NCBI GenBank assembly: GCA_013054445.1
Contig: JAAMPI010000406.1
Location: forward strand, 1 to 38,866
DNA: 38,866 nt
DNA from: Cudoniella acicularis
Lineage: Eukaryota > Ascomycota > Leotiomycetes > Helotiales > Helotiaceae
Direction of reading: 5' to 3'
The first letter of the stretch is position 1, and every line of letters starts with the position of its first letter. The notes below the pieces were generated by a model that was not told where the DNA came from, did not search any database, and was given only the letters and a program-made list of their open reading frames with translations. The position numbers were made by a program, and so were the translations under genes. Shown here piece by piece: positions 23,692 through 36,000 of the stretch.

Positions 23692-26599
23692 GCCTCAAAA
23701 AGTTGGTAGATGTTGTTTTGGGGATTTCCAGCATCGAGATAGGATGCTGGCAATTGGTGGCATTCAACCCAAACGAGGAGTTCGTCAAGCAGAAATCCAA
23801 CAATACAAACCAAGAGATCTGCATGTCTCGTTAATCTCTACTCTAATGTTTGAGCACCATTCTCCGAATTTTACGAGGCAAGATTCCATGTCTAGATATC
23901 AACGAAGGCCTCTTTCTTCAAACACCACGCTTGTGCCCAAAGGTGCGGCAACAGTGCTGCGATAGTGATCACAGCAATATTTTAAGAAGGCGGGTATGAT
24001 ACTTGGTATCTCTTGGGGTTTTGTGATGGCTAAAGAGGACATTGAGAGGATCGTCAGTCACATGGATCAATTTTGACCGGATTAGATGACGTGACATATA
24101 GAAATTTCTGTCGAGAATCTAATATGATAAACCTCATTAAAACAGTCACATCAACAGAGCCCCTGTCAAGCTATTTTTTAATAAGAAATACTAGCAAGTG
24201 TTCTCCCCCCTCCTTTTTCTCGAATGAAGCGGATTAAACAGGGGTAAAAGATTAAATTACCCCAGTAAATAAAAATAAAGTACTGATTTAATATGAGTTT
24301 AGTATCTAGGTAAGATCTCGAATACTTATCCTTAACTCAAGGTTTGAAAAAATTGTAAGCACGAATACTATAACCTTATGTAGAGGCGAAACCACAATGC
24401 TAGACATCGACGATCAAGAAGGCCCGTAGATCTTCACGCTTTGAAGTTTCCATTGTATAAAACAATTTCAGACACACACCATTTGACATACCGTAAGTGC
24501 GATTAGGAAGAAAATATGGTTATATGTATATGAAAAATTGAAAGATAACACAACCGTTCATTACCCTATCACAAAGCACTGGAGAAGGAACTCGGAGAGG
24601 ATTATGCTCTTGGACCCATGCCATAAAACTACAATTGAATCTAGTCAAAGGAGACGAGGCATTGATGCTAGTATACCAACACGGGGAAAATTCGTCCGAT
24701 GTCTTTGAGTAATGCAAGATAATAATCCATGCCAGCATGGATTATGGAACAGACGAACATATGCATAACTTGAAAATACGTGTACACGTACACGTTGTGA
24801 AGTGCATAAGACGGAGACATTCTATGATTCTTCTCTGCATGCAGGTCAACAGTTTAGCCAGGCATAGGCATGCCCCGACACGAACCATTCCGCATGTATG
24901 TTCAAGGAAGAATCGGGTCGCATGTACCAGATATACAAAAAAATAGTTCAGGCGTTGTTGCTCGCATACTGCCTGAATGGACATGTGCAAGTTGTCCCGA
25001 AGACAACACGGGTCCGAATGCAAAATCTTTCGATACAGATGGAAGCGTGGCGGCCGAGTTGGGATCCGGGACGTCGCTGGACCGGCTCGGGCCATGCATC
25101 TGTGCCCTAATTTTTTGTCATAATGTATTTATTGACTTTGACAACATGCTCCCGGCTTTTCGGCCGCCATTGGAATTTGTATCGATTTTAGCTCTTACTA
25201 GGCAACAAGTTAACAACTCTGCCTCTTCCTCTAAACAGTGCTAATAGATAGCGAAGGAAGTGCATGAATGGCCAGCTTGTAAAGTACATAATATAAGCGA
25301 GATGTCTTCGTAGCTGCTTTTCCATGAATGGGTTCAGACGGATTTCAGAGCAAAATCACAACTATATAGAAGGTGATGCTATTCTGTCTCTTCAGTCTGG
25401 CGGTGAATATTTTTTCAACCTTGGAAAGAAGCCAACTCGTTGAAATAAAAAAGCATGGTATTGTGACCGCAAGAATGAATGGACTGGATTTAAGGACTCT
25501 GGTATGATGTTTCGGGCATCAATATTTTTTGAAACTATCTTCCTCTCTTTTCTTCCAGAGAAGAAAACTGCATTGAAGGCACTTTGACTTCAGATCAATG
25601 GCATTGGCAGATAAAAAAGCTGGATTGAACGAGTAGTCGAGGTTACAAGCAGAAGCAGAAGCACAATTAGAAGAGGTTTGAGCGAAAAGAAAAAAAAAAG
25701 GTTCCCATGAAAGAATGATGCCCTATGTGAGTGAGCAAGTAGGTGGCCAAAGCTCCCCTGGGTCTGGCTACTGGTACTTCGTTTGTTGAACAGGGATTTC
25801 AAGGCATGAAAAAGGATTCGCGGCACGAAAAAAAAATTCTAGAAGAGGATGTAGCATTGGCATTTTCGCAGACATCGGACGAGATGAGATGTGCCGCAAG
25901 AAAGCCGACTGATACGTCCTCTTTATGATAACAAGCAGTTTATTTGTCAAGTAGGTCATAGATTGGGATATCGAGGAGATCGGGTAAACCTTGGTTCTGT
26001 AATCTTACCTATGTACCTAAGTAGTTCTGCTACAAGGGGTCTTTCTTCAGAAATACTCAACTACTAGAGAGAGACGAAACAAATCACCTTCTAGTGCACT
26101 CGCGTCTCAATGAGTCGCTCACCGCCGAGTGACGTACAGAGACCTTTATGCTTCGCTGTTTTGGGGGTACTATTGCCGAGTTGGTGATGCATCGACGTGT
26201 CGTTGGGGGCTGTACTTGGCAACAAGGTTTGATGCTCAAACACCTGCTATGGAATGCATTGCGTGCACCCCCAGCCTTCCCGGGAGAGCGATGTTGGCGT
26301 GGATACAGGCGTGCAACCTGAGGAGGTGTGAGTGCTAGAGCGTGGAAAGACCAGATGAAAACGCCGCCTCTCTCTTGCAGCAATCTGATCTGCTGTGTCG
26401 TATTTCCGGGAAGGCTGAGGGAGGGTGAAGATATATTCTGATGCTGCCGAGGATGGTGGGGGCTGCACACATTCGGTGGAAGGAGCCTATTCTGGCTGTT
26501 GCAGCCGTGAGGTCGTGCTGGAAGAGACAAATAAAGCTCAAGCTGCAGCCTGCAGGTACCAGTAAGGACTTCATCTGCGCTCAGGGGCTCCAGTTAGTC
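23692..26599. other. Long non-coding interval, AT-rich part
   Basis: No gene is recognised. The composition is AT-rich to about 26000, with several poly-A runs (25686-25699 and 25828-25836). Open frames on both strands around 24740-25240 overlap one another and show no family features. Confidence 0.45.
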
Positions 26600-26626
26600 A
26601 GCGACTCAGCGACTCAGCGACTCAGC
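26596..26626 (+). repeat. Short tandem repeat, 8-bp unit
   Basis: The unit GACTCAGC occurs three times in perfect tandem (26603-26626), preceded by a partial copy. It lies in a non-coding region. Confidence 0.85.
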
Positions 26627-29184
26627 GCGCTTCTCTCCGGCTGGCTTTCAAGCTTCCGCCCCTGAAGCGCCACCAAAGCCGGCGCGGGTGTTTTCTCGGG
26701 GGTCGAGGGGGAAATGTCGCCATTGGATGCATGAGATCTCGCGCCCAAACGAGAAGGCAAAGCCAAGCCCTGCTCCTGCCCCTGATCGTTCTCAAAAGCG
26801 CATCGGCATCACGCGTTTTTGAAAGCTCAAACTTCAAACGGAAGTGTACGGAGCGCACTGTATGTACTCCATCAAGTTTCCGGAAACGGAGATGCTTCTC
26901 TCTGCGCGCTGTGCTGTTTCGTCTTTTTGCGGCGGTGGGGAGTTTCTAGTACCTGTCGGTTTCGAATCATCAGTCGCACAAAGATCAACAGAGTTACAGA
27001 GCACTCTGCAGCAGTCATACTCGTATAATTGAGTACGGTACCCTACTGTCACCACACTCCTACAGCAGTGCGAAATACCGAGTACATTGTACAGGCTGGC
27101 AGTGTGGCACCGCTCAGACTTCTCTCTACCTGCATCGGTCTTGTGATTGGCCATAGGCGCGCTCTTCCTTATGCCTCTGACTGCTGGCTGCTGGCTGCTG
27201 GCAATGTGGCATGCTCTCTCTCCCAGGCTCCAGCCAGACTGCCAGGTCGTTACTCACTCGCGGCTCACCCCCTTTATGCGGTTCCTGGCTAATACTAGCG
27301 TGCACTCCAAGTTCCTCAACTCGAGCATTTCCGTAGCCACGAGACCTCGAGCGTCGAGGCTACTTTGACTCAACTCGAGCCTTCTGCAGGTACGGTACAG
27401 CTAGCAGCACAGGCGGCCTGGTCCGAGTCAGTGGTGGGGTTTGCAGTTAGCACTACTTCCCATGGACAAGTGTACCTAGGTACTACCACCAGACGTTTTG
27501 CGAGCCGGCCTTTGTGACTGCATCCCGACAGTTGAAAGATTGTTGCGCGATGCTTTGTGATCTATTTTTGTCCGCCCGGCCGCAAAATCCTCCTTGAGCA
27601 GACTCACGCCGGTCGCGAGAGGCAGAGAGCCCACTGAAGCGGCAATTATGCTTTGGTGGAGCGTGTTGAGCCATGGAGGATCGTCCAGAGCTTCAGGGGT
27701 CTTATCGATTGGGTCAGAAACGGTTCCGACTTGCAAGTTGCAAGTTGCAAGTCGCAAGTCATCGTCGCGGACGTCGCCAAGGGCCAAACAAACTCTTGCA
27801 ATGATGTACGTGAGGCAATGAACTCAGAGCTGGCGAACGCCGGAGCAGTTGAGAATGATCCCGGAGTAGCTCGCGGTACAACAGTACAACTAACTGCAGG
27901 CGCCAACATTTTGGGTCGCTGCAACGGCACACCTGGAAACTAGATACAGTACCTACATGAAGCTCCCTGCAGCCTGCAGCAACGCAAGGCCAAAATGGAC
28001 TCGCTCATGGCAGGACACCCCCAGATTGAGGCGAGAGTTTGCTCAACCAGTTTGCTTGCAGGCACAACTCGACGAAGTCTCAGGCACTCTTGAACGGCTT
28101 CGACCAGGCGGTTGAACTGGCGAATCCAGCCGCTGGCGATGATGTGGTACGGTACCTGGCTCTCAGGGGCCAGAAGCAGGCTCCCCTTGTCTCAGAAGCG
28201 CCTGGGGTCCTGAATCCATTGGTGAGAGCGCGCTGGAGTCGTGAGCCATATGCATGGGCAAGGCGCGAGGCCTCTCCTTTTCCCTGTTGGTGGTGGCCCG
28301 GTCATGGTGGGCGGCGAGCGAGAGCGGCGGTGGTGGTGAGCAAGCAATGGGAGGGCCGAGAGCACAACTTTTCTAGAGATGGGATGAAAAGATGGGATCA
28401 TGAGAGAACCAAGTATTGCGCTCCAGCTGCGACTCGAGAGCCACACTTTTGTCGGTCTGCGCAGGGCAGTGCAGTTCACTCGCTCTCGCTTTCGCCGTGC
28501 CCTCACCCTCCCACTCGCACGAGGCCTCCGCTTCCGATGCCCTCGTCAGTCGTCACAAGCCCTGGCTGATCGTGAAGCAACGAGCAGCCGCTCTGCTGCA
28601 GTTGTGAGGGCTTGCGGCCTTGCCCACCCTTTTCGCTTGGCAGAGCGCCGTCAGTCCAGTCCCAGTCCCACCCACTGCCCACCTGCACCTCAGCGTGCGC
28701 CTAACCCCAAACGAGCCAACCGTCCCTTTTCTTTGCTCCTGACTCTCCTCTTCCCCTTCCACACACCTCACCGACTCCATCGTCGCCGACATCGTGTGAA
28801 TCTTTCTTTCCCATCGTCACCTGTTTTCTTTCATAGCCATTTTCACGGATCCGCCACTCCTTTCGGACTCCATTACACTCCTTCGGCTTGACCAGTCTTT
28901 TGCATTCAACTAACTCGACTCACACTCCTTCGATCGAGCCCGTTTTCGAATCTTCAGACCAACCTTCTTCCACACCACATATCCTTCTTTTTCCTGCCAG
29001 ATACAGTGAAGCATTTATATCACACTTACTACAACTTTTGATTCTCGATTTCCGATCCGACTTATTCCCTCATCCCACGCATTCGCGAACCCGGTCACTC
29101 ATTTGGGTCAAGAGATACGACCACCACATACACATATATCGTTCGACATAGAACGCAAATCTTGGCCAAGCAGGCGCGATATCC
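26627..29184 (+). promoter_or_regulatory. Upstream region and long leader of the homeobox gene
   Basis: A GC-richer non-coding stretch ending at the homeobox start codon. From about 28430 the plus strand becomes strongly pyrimidine-rich (many CTTTC/CCTTC tracts), as expected for a fungal promoter and leader. Between 26846 and 28155 the tetramer GTAC occurs 17 times, often in pairs such as GTACGGTAC. A 7-bp tandem repeat lies at 27731-27758. A 176-codon open frame at 28039-28569 and others here have biased composition but no recognisable domain; some could act as upstream ORFs. Confidence 0.45.
27731..27758 (+). repeat. Short tandem repeat, 7-bp unit
   Basis: The unit TTGCAAG occurs three times perfectly and once with one change (TCGCAAG), in direct tandem. 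Confidence 0.85.
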
Positions 29185-31083
29185 ATGACTACGGTCTCAA
29201 ACGATAAAATGTCGGACATGTCCCAGGAAGATGCAGCGATCAAGATGTCCTCCACACCAAGCCCGACCGCGTCAAATGCAGCTAGCAGTACCTCCGCGTC
29301 TCGAAGACCGCCTCGGAAGAGCACATTAACTCAACAGCAAAAAAACCAGAAACGACAGCGCGCGACTCAAGATCAATTGGTTACTTTGGAAATGGAATTC
29401 AATAAAAACCCCACACCTACGGCCACAGTCAGAGAGCGAATCGCGGAGGACATTAATATGACAGAGCGCTCCGTTCAAATTTGGTTTCAGAACCGGTGGG
29501 TAGTATATGCGTAAGTGTAGATCATGCAAAAAACTAACGAAACATTAGACGAGCCAAGATAAAGTTGTTAGCGAAGAAGAGCATCGAGACCGGTGAAGAC
29601 TGCGATGCCATTCCAGAATCAATGCGACAGTATCTTGCAATTCAAGCGATGGAATCGGGGAAGTCATTAGGCGGCAACTTTCTTGGTCGTTCGGGATTGA
29701 TGCCTTATGGAAGTGGTAACATGTTAATGGGTACTGATCAGGGTCCTCAAGGCAAAGTTGGTAAGTTTTCAAGCTCCTCAATCCTCAAGATTATGATTGC
29801 TGATAATCTCAGTAATTCACCATCTTTCCTGCCGATCCTTAAGCGTCGGGTCATGGAGACGAGTGGGACAAAATGCGATGGATTTGATCATCTTTTACTC
29901 GCCCGAAAAGGCGACGATGACCTATTACATCAACAATGATCAGGCAGGCTATAAAATCGAGTACCCGTTCGCTTTCATCAAAAACATCTTCCTGGAAACT
30001 GGAGATATGGAGTCGGGAAAGCCGGGTGGCTTGGTAGTTGAACTTAATCGTCCGCCGAACTTCTTTATGGACTCTTCAGGTTCTGGTGGTTTCTTCCAAT
30101 GTGGTGATTTCACGGAAGATCAACAGGCATCTCAAGTCATGGTGCACCACCTAGGAGGACACCCTAAAGTACTCAGTGGTCAACTAGCGAAGCTTGTTTC
30201 CCTCGAGTCTTTTATGGCCCGCCACAGCCCATTCGAGCAACAATTATCTGTATCAGCACCTGTATCTCCCACTGGTCACCGCCCAGCGTCGCAGCCGAAC
30301 TACAATGCGCAAGCTCACATTGGTATGTTTCAAGAAGGGTGGGGTGTCAATGTGGTTCCAGGACCCCGAGGACCAGGCCACAAGAGACAAAGGAGTAGAT
30401 CGGTTCCAATGGCTGTTGATTTCGCCATGTTCAACAATCCCATGCCATCTTTCCTTATCCAACATCCTGGTGAGACGCAACCTCAACCTCATAACCCGAG
30501 CATTTTCGCTCCGATTCCGCAGCAACCAAATGCCCTGGGAACCTTAGGGCCAAACTTGAGGATTGATACTTCATCTGGTTATGGGATGGAGTTCAGGCAA
30601 TATCCAATGTCTGCGGCGACCACCACATCTCCGTCCGAATATGCAAGTCCTGGTTTCTTTTCTCAGCCTCCAGATTCAGCCGCCCTACCTGCCTCCTCAT
30701 ATGGCAACACACCATATTCAGTACCATACCTCTCTCCTAACCCCATGGTCGATCCTGCTGGCGGTATGATTCCGCCCTCAGTGTCTCCATTGTCCTTCAT
30801 GAGCCACGGCGATCCTGCTATCGTTGATCAGTCGCCACCACTTTCAATGATGCACCGGAGTGCCTCAGCAGATGTCTACAACATGTCCCATGATCAGCAC
30901 TCTAACGTGTCTGATGATGGTACTGGATTGAATGAGATGTACTCGAAACATACCCTGAATCTCCCGATGCATCCACATTCACCAGCTTTCGCTGAACAGT
31001 CGGCTGCAGATATGGACATGAACCAGCTTGTATCTTTCGACGAAAACCCAGCAAGCTTATCTCCGGAGAACATATCTCAGTAA
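29185..31083 (+). CDS. Homeobox transcription factor (Pho2-like architecture)
   Basis: A nuclear DNA-binding regulator. Exons: 29185-29495, 29549-29760 and 29813-31083; introns of 53 nt (CTAAC branch site) and 52 nt. The product is 597 residues. The homeodomain spans about residues 53-112, with recognition helix [15 protein letters not shown]; the first intron splits R104 inside WFQNRR, a useful check on the splice. A Ser/Thr-rich segment precedes it and basic residues flank it. A conserved fungal region follows at about 175-305 ([18 protein letters not shown], then [16 protein letters not shown] and [17 protein letters not shown]). The rest is Pro/Ser/Gln-rich and disordered (activation-type), with a basic KRQRSR nuclear signal. 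Related ascomycete homeobox factors affect phosphate response, conidiation or growth; which role applies here cannot be told. The alternative start at 29209 is possible. Confidence 0.9.
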
Positions 31084-32168
31084 ATACCAATTCCGACCGT
31101 GAAGGCTGGTCCGTAGCCATGCTGCATGGTTCTCTGCGCCCAGGCTCTGGCTGCATTGGATACTCTGGGGGCAAGTTTTGAGCTCAACTCTTCTGGCGGA
31201 AGAAAAATATGGGAGGCGTTTGAGGATGGTGTTTTTCATTTGGATCAGGGTATATACACATGACGGCCTGCGTGATTCTATTCTTGTTTGAATTTTGATT
31301 GCTTTAATTTTCTCTGTTCCTGTTCCCTCTGGCATTGATCGTATTTCCTTATTTCTGTCTATTTACGCCACGAACTTGCATGACGATTTTCCATATTCTA
31401 AAAATCATCTGCGTGTCTGGCACAGCAATTTTTCTCCTTGGCTTTTTTACTGGCGTGTTTTTCCGTGTTACGTCTCGATAGAAAGAGACCTCTTGATGTT
31501 GTTTGTATTGTCTTCTGAGGAGACACTCGAGTAGGAGGACCGAGGGATATAAATGGGTTGCAGGTGAAAAGTGAATAGTCAAGGCATGGTATACGGAATT
31601 CCTGTGGGGAAGTGCAGAATGTTTGCTTGGATTTGCTGCATTGTACTTGCGTGATGGGATCATGGCGGACTTAATAATGGAATTCATTCTAAACCCTTTT
31701 TTTTGTTGATACTTTAAGTGTTCTATTCAAGGCCGAGGTCGACCACAACATGCCTACATGCTAACTGCTATCCCGTAGCAATATGGTGGATATCAAGATT
31801 GCCTCACAAAGAATTCCGTGTCCCGTGGATTTCAGCCATGGATTTCAGTGCCAAGGCAGAGAAGCGAGCTAGTAAGAATGAGCATCTTGGGTTTTAGTGA
31901 AAGATTTCCTGTTGTGATGCTATGAGACTCATTTCAGAAAAGGCTCATGAATCAGCTCTTAGTCTAGTTCCTTTATTTTGGGAAGACTTTCTCAATGATT
32001 GGATGGATGGCATTCGGAAGTGTCTCGTAAAAGCTCTACTCAGCGTCAGCCCTTGTATTTATGTTAATCAATCATGATTTCGGCACCTCGGAAATCTGAG
32101 GCTTAGACCTCAGGTTTGTGGGGGTTGTAGGGACAATAAAATCGGTTCACTAAATAGGCGAAAAGCAA
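31084..32168. other. Intergenic region
   Basis: It follows the homeobox stop and should include its 3' UTR. Convergent or divergent open frames here are short and uninformative. No gene is recognised before the transposable element. Confidence 0.45.
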
Positions 32169-32170
32169 TA

Positions 32171-32569
32171 CTATCCCTCCCCCGGTTCATTAGCTATTTT
32201 GCCACTTTCTTGCTACTTTCTTGCCACTATTGCGATACTGCTTCAACGCCCCACTTCTCTCTTTACTAGGCATCTGATTTCTCCTCGAGAGGTAATACTG
32301 ACACAATTGAAGCTATCCACGCTATTTACTTTGCCCTATAATATTATAAAAAAGCTATTTATAAACCGTATTCCTTTGATAGGGCCTTTTAGTAAAAGGA
32401 CATCTGACGCTCCTTGCTTTCTAGTAGCTCCACGACCACCGAAAAATCAAATTAGAAATAGCTATGAAGTTAAAGAGGCAGATAGTGGAATTATGAGTGG
32501 AGTGCTATACGGTGGTGAGAAAGTAGCAACTAAAGTGGCAAAATAGCTAATGAACCGGGGAGGGGATAG
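32171..32569. mobile_element. MITE, Tc1/mariner-type (TA target duplication)
   Basis: A 399-bp non-autonomous DNA transposon. Terminal inverted repeats of about 57 bp (32171-32227 and 32512-32569) start CTATCCCYYCCCCGGTTCAT and share a 23-bp perfect core followed by near-identical sequence with one indel and a few changes. TA dinucleotides flank both ends (32169-32170 and 32570-32571), as expected for Tc1/mariner/pogo insertion. Inside the left repeat a motif close to TTGCYACTTTC recurs three times, and twice in the right one, like transposase binding sites. The internal 115-codon frame (32199-32546) runs through both repeats and has no transposase motif. High repeat identity implies fairly recent mobility. 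Confidence 0.9.
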
Positions 32570-32571
32570 TA

Positions 32572-33095
32572 TATATAAAACTAGACATATTCTTTAACAC
32601 GTGTCTGTATTTGTAAGTCTGTGACTTTTTGCATGATCATTACGCAGAATTTTAAAGAGCGTGATCATTGTAACAGGGCGAGTCGTATAAACCTTCTTCG
32701 GTATTGGGTACCTATGCAGTTGAGCGCGAAAGACAACTTTCGGAGACCACTTAGCAACCCGACGAGGATCGTCGCCAAGGTCTTATTGAGGGGGAAAAAG
32801 CAAGGACCACAAAGGGCCTGGCGGATCCTCACGAACCCCCACATCACGGAAGTTCAGCTCCCCAACGTGAATCACGGATTTTGCCAACTACCATTCACTT
32901 CGTCATTCGATTCTTTCGCTACTGCTATTGAGTTGCTGTGATGCGCTCTCTTTTCATGGTTGAGACCTAGCGCCTTTGTGGTGACACCTTGCAGCATCGC
33001 CATTCGTCATCCGTAGTTCAACGACGATTGCGACTGCGCCATCGACATTAGAACCTCAGATACCTCCGAATGAAAATCACTAAAACCATACTGCG
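32572..33095 (+). promoter_or_regulatory. Upstream region of the flippase gene
   Basis: This holds the promoter and leader of the P4-ATPase gene. The last 150 bp are moderately C/T-rich. The MITE sits 526 bp before the start codon and could influence expression; this is inference. Confidence 0.4.
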
Positions 33096-36000
33096 ATGGA
33101 GGATTTAGGAGGAGGTTCGCCTTCAATATCAGCAATGAGGAGAGCATCGATCGATTCAACCCAGACAGCTCTCGCGGCGGACAGCCATGGATCCGCAGAT
33201 AGAGAAGTTCCCAGAGTACGCTTCTCCGAAGATCTTGACAGGGCTATAGCATCTGCCTCTGCCTCTTCCTCTACTGGCCAGCGACTTGGCACACCTAACC
33301 TTACCCTCGACACCACGGTGATATCTCCTCAATCGAACGATGCTGCCCGATCGGCCCCGGGTCCCCAGCCTGGGAAAGCGAATAGCCCAATATCACCACG
33401 ACCAAGAGATCGAGGGTATTCACTTAGGAGGTCTTTGTTTTCGAGAACCATCAATATTCAGTCAGAGAATAGCCCGCTGGAAGTGGTGGAGACCTATCAT
33501 TCCTCGGGAAATGTTCGCCGACTTGAAGAGGGAAAGAAGAGACAATCAACGGTCACAGTATCTCCTGTACCGGAGGATGGCCTTGGGGTATCTAATGTCC
33601 TGCCTGTTCAGAAGATTACCGAAACGGGAACCAACAAGGGAAGCAGCCAAAAGACTTTTGGGACATTGAACTTGCCGAACTACGATTTGTGGGTGAAAAC
33701 AGGGGCCCAGGACAATGCTGTGGTCAGGAAATTGAAAACGCTCTACAAGGAGAAGCTGAAGCCACTTTTCGAGCCAACGCCCATTCCTCCATCCAAAGAT
33801 GGACGGCACATTAATCTTGATGCCTCCAAGAAACAGCCGCTTATTGACGAAAGGACGGGGAGGGAATATACAGGCAATACGATTCGATCCAGTCGCTACA
33901 CCGTCTGGAATTTTGTACCTCACCAAATATTCTTTCAATTCTCCAAGCTAGCGAACTTCTACTTCCTTTTGATCTCAATCTTGCAGATGGTTCCAGGTCT
34001 TAGCACCACAGGAAACTTTACCACTATTGTCCCGCTTTTGGTGTTTGTGGCCATTAGTATGGGTAAGGAAGGATATGATGATGTTCGCCGGTATAAACTC
34101 GACCAAGTAGAGAATAACAAAAGAGCCCTGGTTTTGCGCGAATATGGACCTGTACGAGAACAAGAAACCCCCAAGGGATGGCTTTCTTCCTTTTCTCTTT
34201 CGAAAAGCCGGGCCGCTTCGATAAACAATGCAGATGCCAACAAGTGTTCCATTCAAAATTACCTAAACGAGATAATGCAATGGGCGGCTTTGAGTTGGAA
34301 AGACGTTAAAGTTGGAGATATTGTAAAGCTTGGACGGGACGATATGATACCAGCCGATATGGTCATCCTGTATTCCAACGGCGCCAATGGCATAGCATAT
34401 ATTGAGACCATGGCTCTCGACGGGGAGACAAATCTAAAAAGCAAGCAGGCACCACCATCTTTAGCTAAGCGCTGCAGAACCATGGATGAGATTGCAAGAT
34501 GTCGTGCGGAGGTTGTTGTTGAGGATCCCAACCTCGACCTCTACAACTTTGATGGCAGAGTCACTGTCGATGGCAAAACAATGCCCCTGACGATAAATGA
34601 CATAATTTTGCGTGGGAGCACTCTTAGGAACACAGAGACAGTCATCGGAATGGTTATTAACACTGGCGAAGATTGCAAAATCCGGATGAACGCCAACAAG
34701 AATCCGCGAATCAAAGCCCCGGCAATGCAGAACATATCAAACAAAATTGTTCTGATGTTGGTTATTTTTGTCATCCTTCTCGCCCTCTTCTGCACGATTG
34801 CCTATCAAGTTTGGTCGGAAACTGTCGAAGAACATTCCTGGTATTTAGGCCACGCACATGTGCCCTTCAGCCAAATCATCATCGGCTTCATTATCCTCTT
34901 CAATACCTTAATCCCGCTGTCACTGTATGTTAGTCTTGAGATCATCAAGGTTGGGCAGCTCCTGCTGATGAATGATATTGAGATGTACGATCCAGTATCT
35001 GATACTCCGATGGTCTGTAACACAACAACTATTCTCGAAAATCTCGGGCAAGTTGACTATATATTCTCCGACAAAACCGGCACCCTGACGGATAACATCA
35101 TGAGATTCCGGAAGCTCAGTGTGGCTGGCTATGCCTGGCTACACGACTTTGATCTACAGAGAGAGGCTGCTGCTAAGCAGAAGCAGAATGAGAAAAACTC
35201 GAGATATAAAAAGCATAAGGGTAAAGAGATTGCCACAGGACTTGCAAAACGTCAAGACTTTAAAGTCGCTAGCATGGGGCATAGCGCTTCTGAAATCAGT
35301 GCCTCCGAAATAGCGACTCCTGTATCTGTTCGGAGGTCGAGCTCCTTGTGGAAGTCATCAGCGCGACCATCTAAGGCCCAACCAGAATTTCGAACAGAAG
35401 CATTGCTAAAATTTATGCAAAGTAATCCCCATAGCATTTTCAGCAAAAAGGCAAGATTCTTTTTGTTGTCGCTTGCTCTATGCCACACTTGCCTACCCGA
35501 GGTGCAAGAGAATGGCGACATCGAATTTCAAGCTGCGTCCCCTGATGAGTTGGCCCTCGTCAAAGCTGCTCAGGTAAGCCAATTGGTTATGACTTTTTAT
35601 GACTAGCCAAATGCTTATATAGATGCTTTAGGAGCTCGGATTTCTTGTAATCGACCGGCCAGCCAGGTCCATTACGCTTACTTACCCTGGTGGTGCTGAG
35701 TCAACTGAAAAACTCACGGAAACCTATAGTATTCTCGACGTAATTGAGTTCTCTAGTAAAAGGAAGCGAATGTCAATTATCGTACGGTTTCCAAATGGCA
35801 AAATTTGTATATTCTGCAAAGGAGCAGATTCGGTCATCCTACCTAGATTGAAGCTGGCTTCTATTGCCATTCAAAAGGCATCAGAGGTTGGGCGTAGGTC
35901 CAGCAAGAGGAAAAGCATGGAGGCCGAGCGAGCACTGCGCAGAATGAGTGAGCACAGTCCAAGAACGAGCTTTAGTCGGCCGAGTTTGAGTCTTTCAAGG

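Noticed and set aside
28039..28569. 176-codon open frame upstream of the homeobox gene
   Set aside because: It lies in GC-rich DNA where long chance frames are common, other frames are equally open, and no family features are seen. It may act as an upstream ORF but cannot be supported as a gene.
32199..32546. 115-codon open frame in the MITE
   Set aside because: It runs through both terminal inverted repeats and has no transposase catalytic or helix-turn-helix motif.
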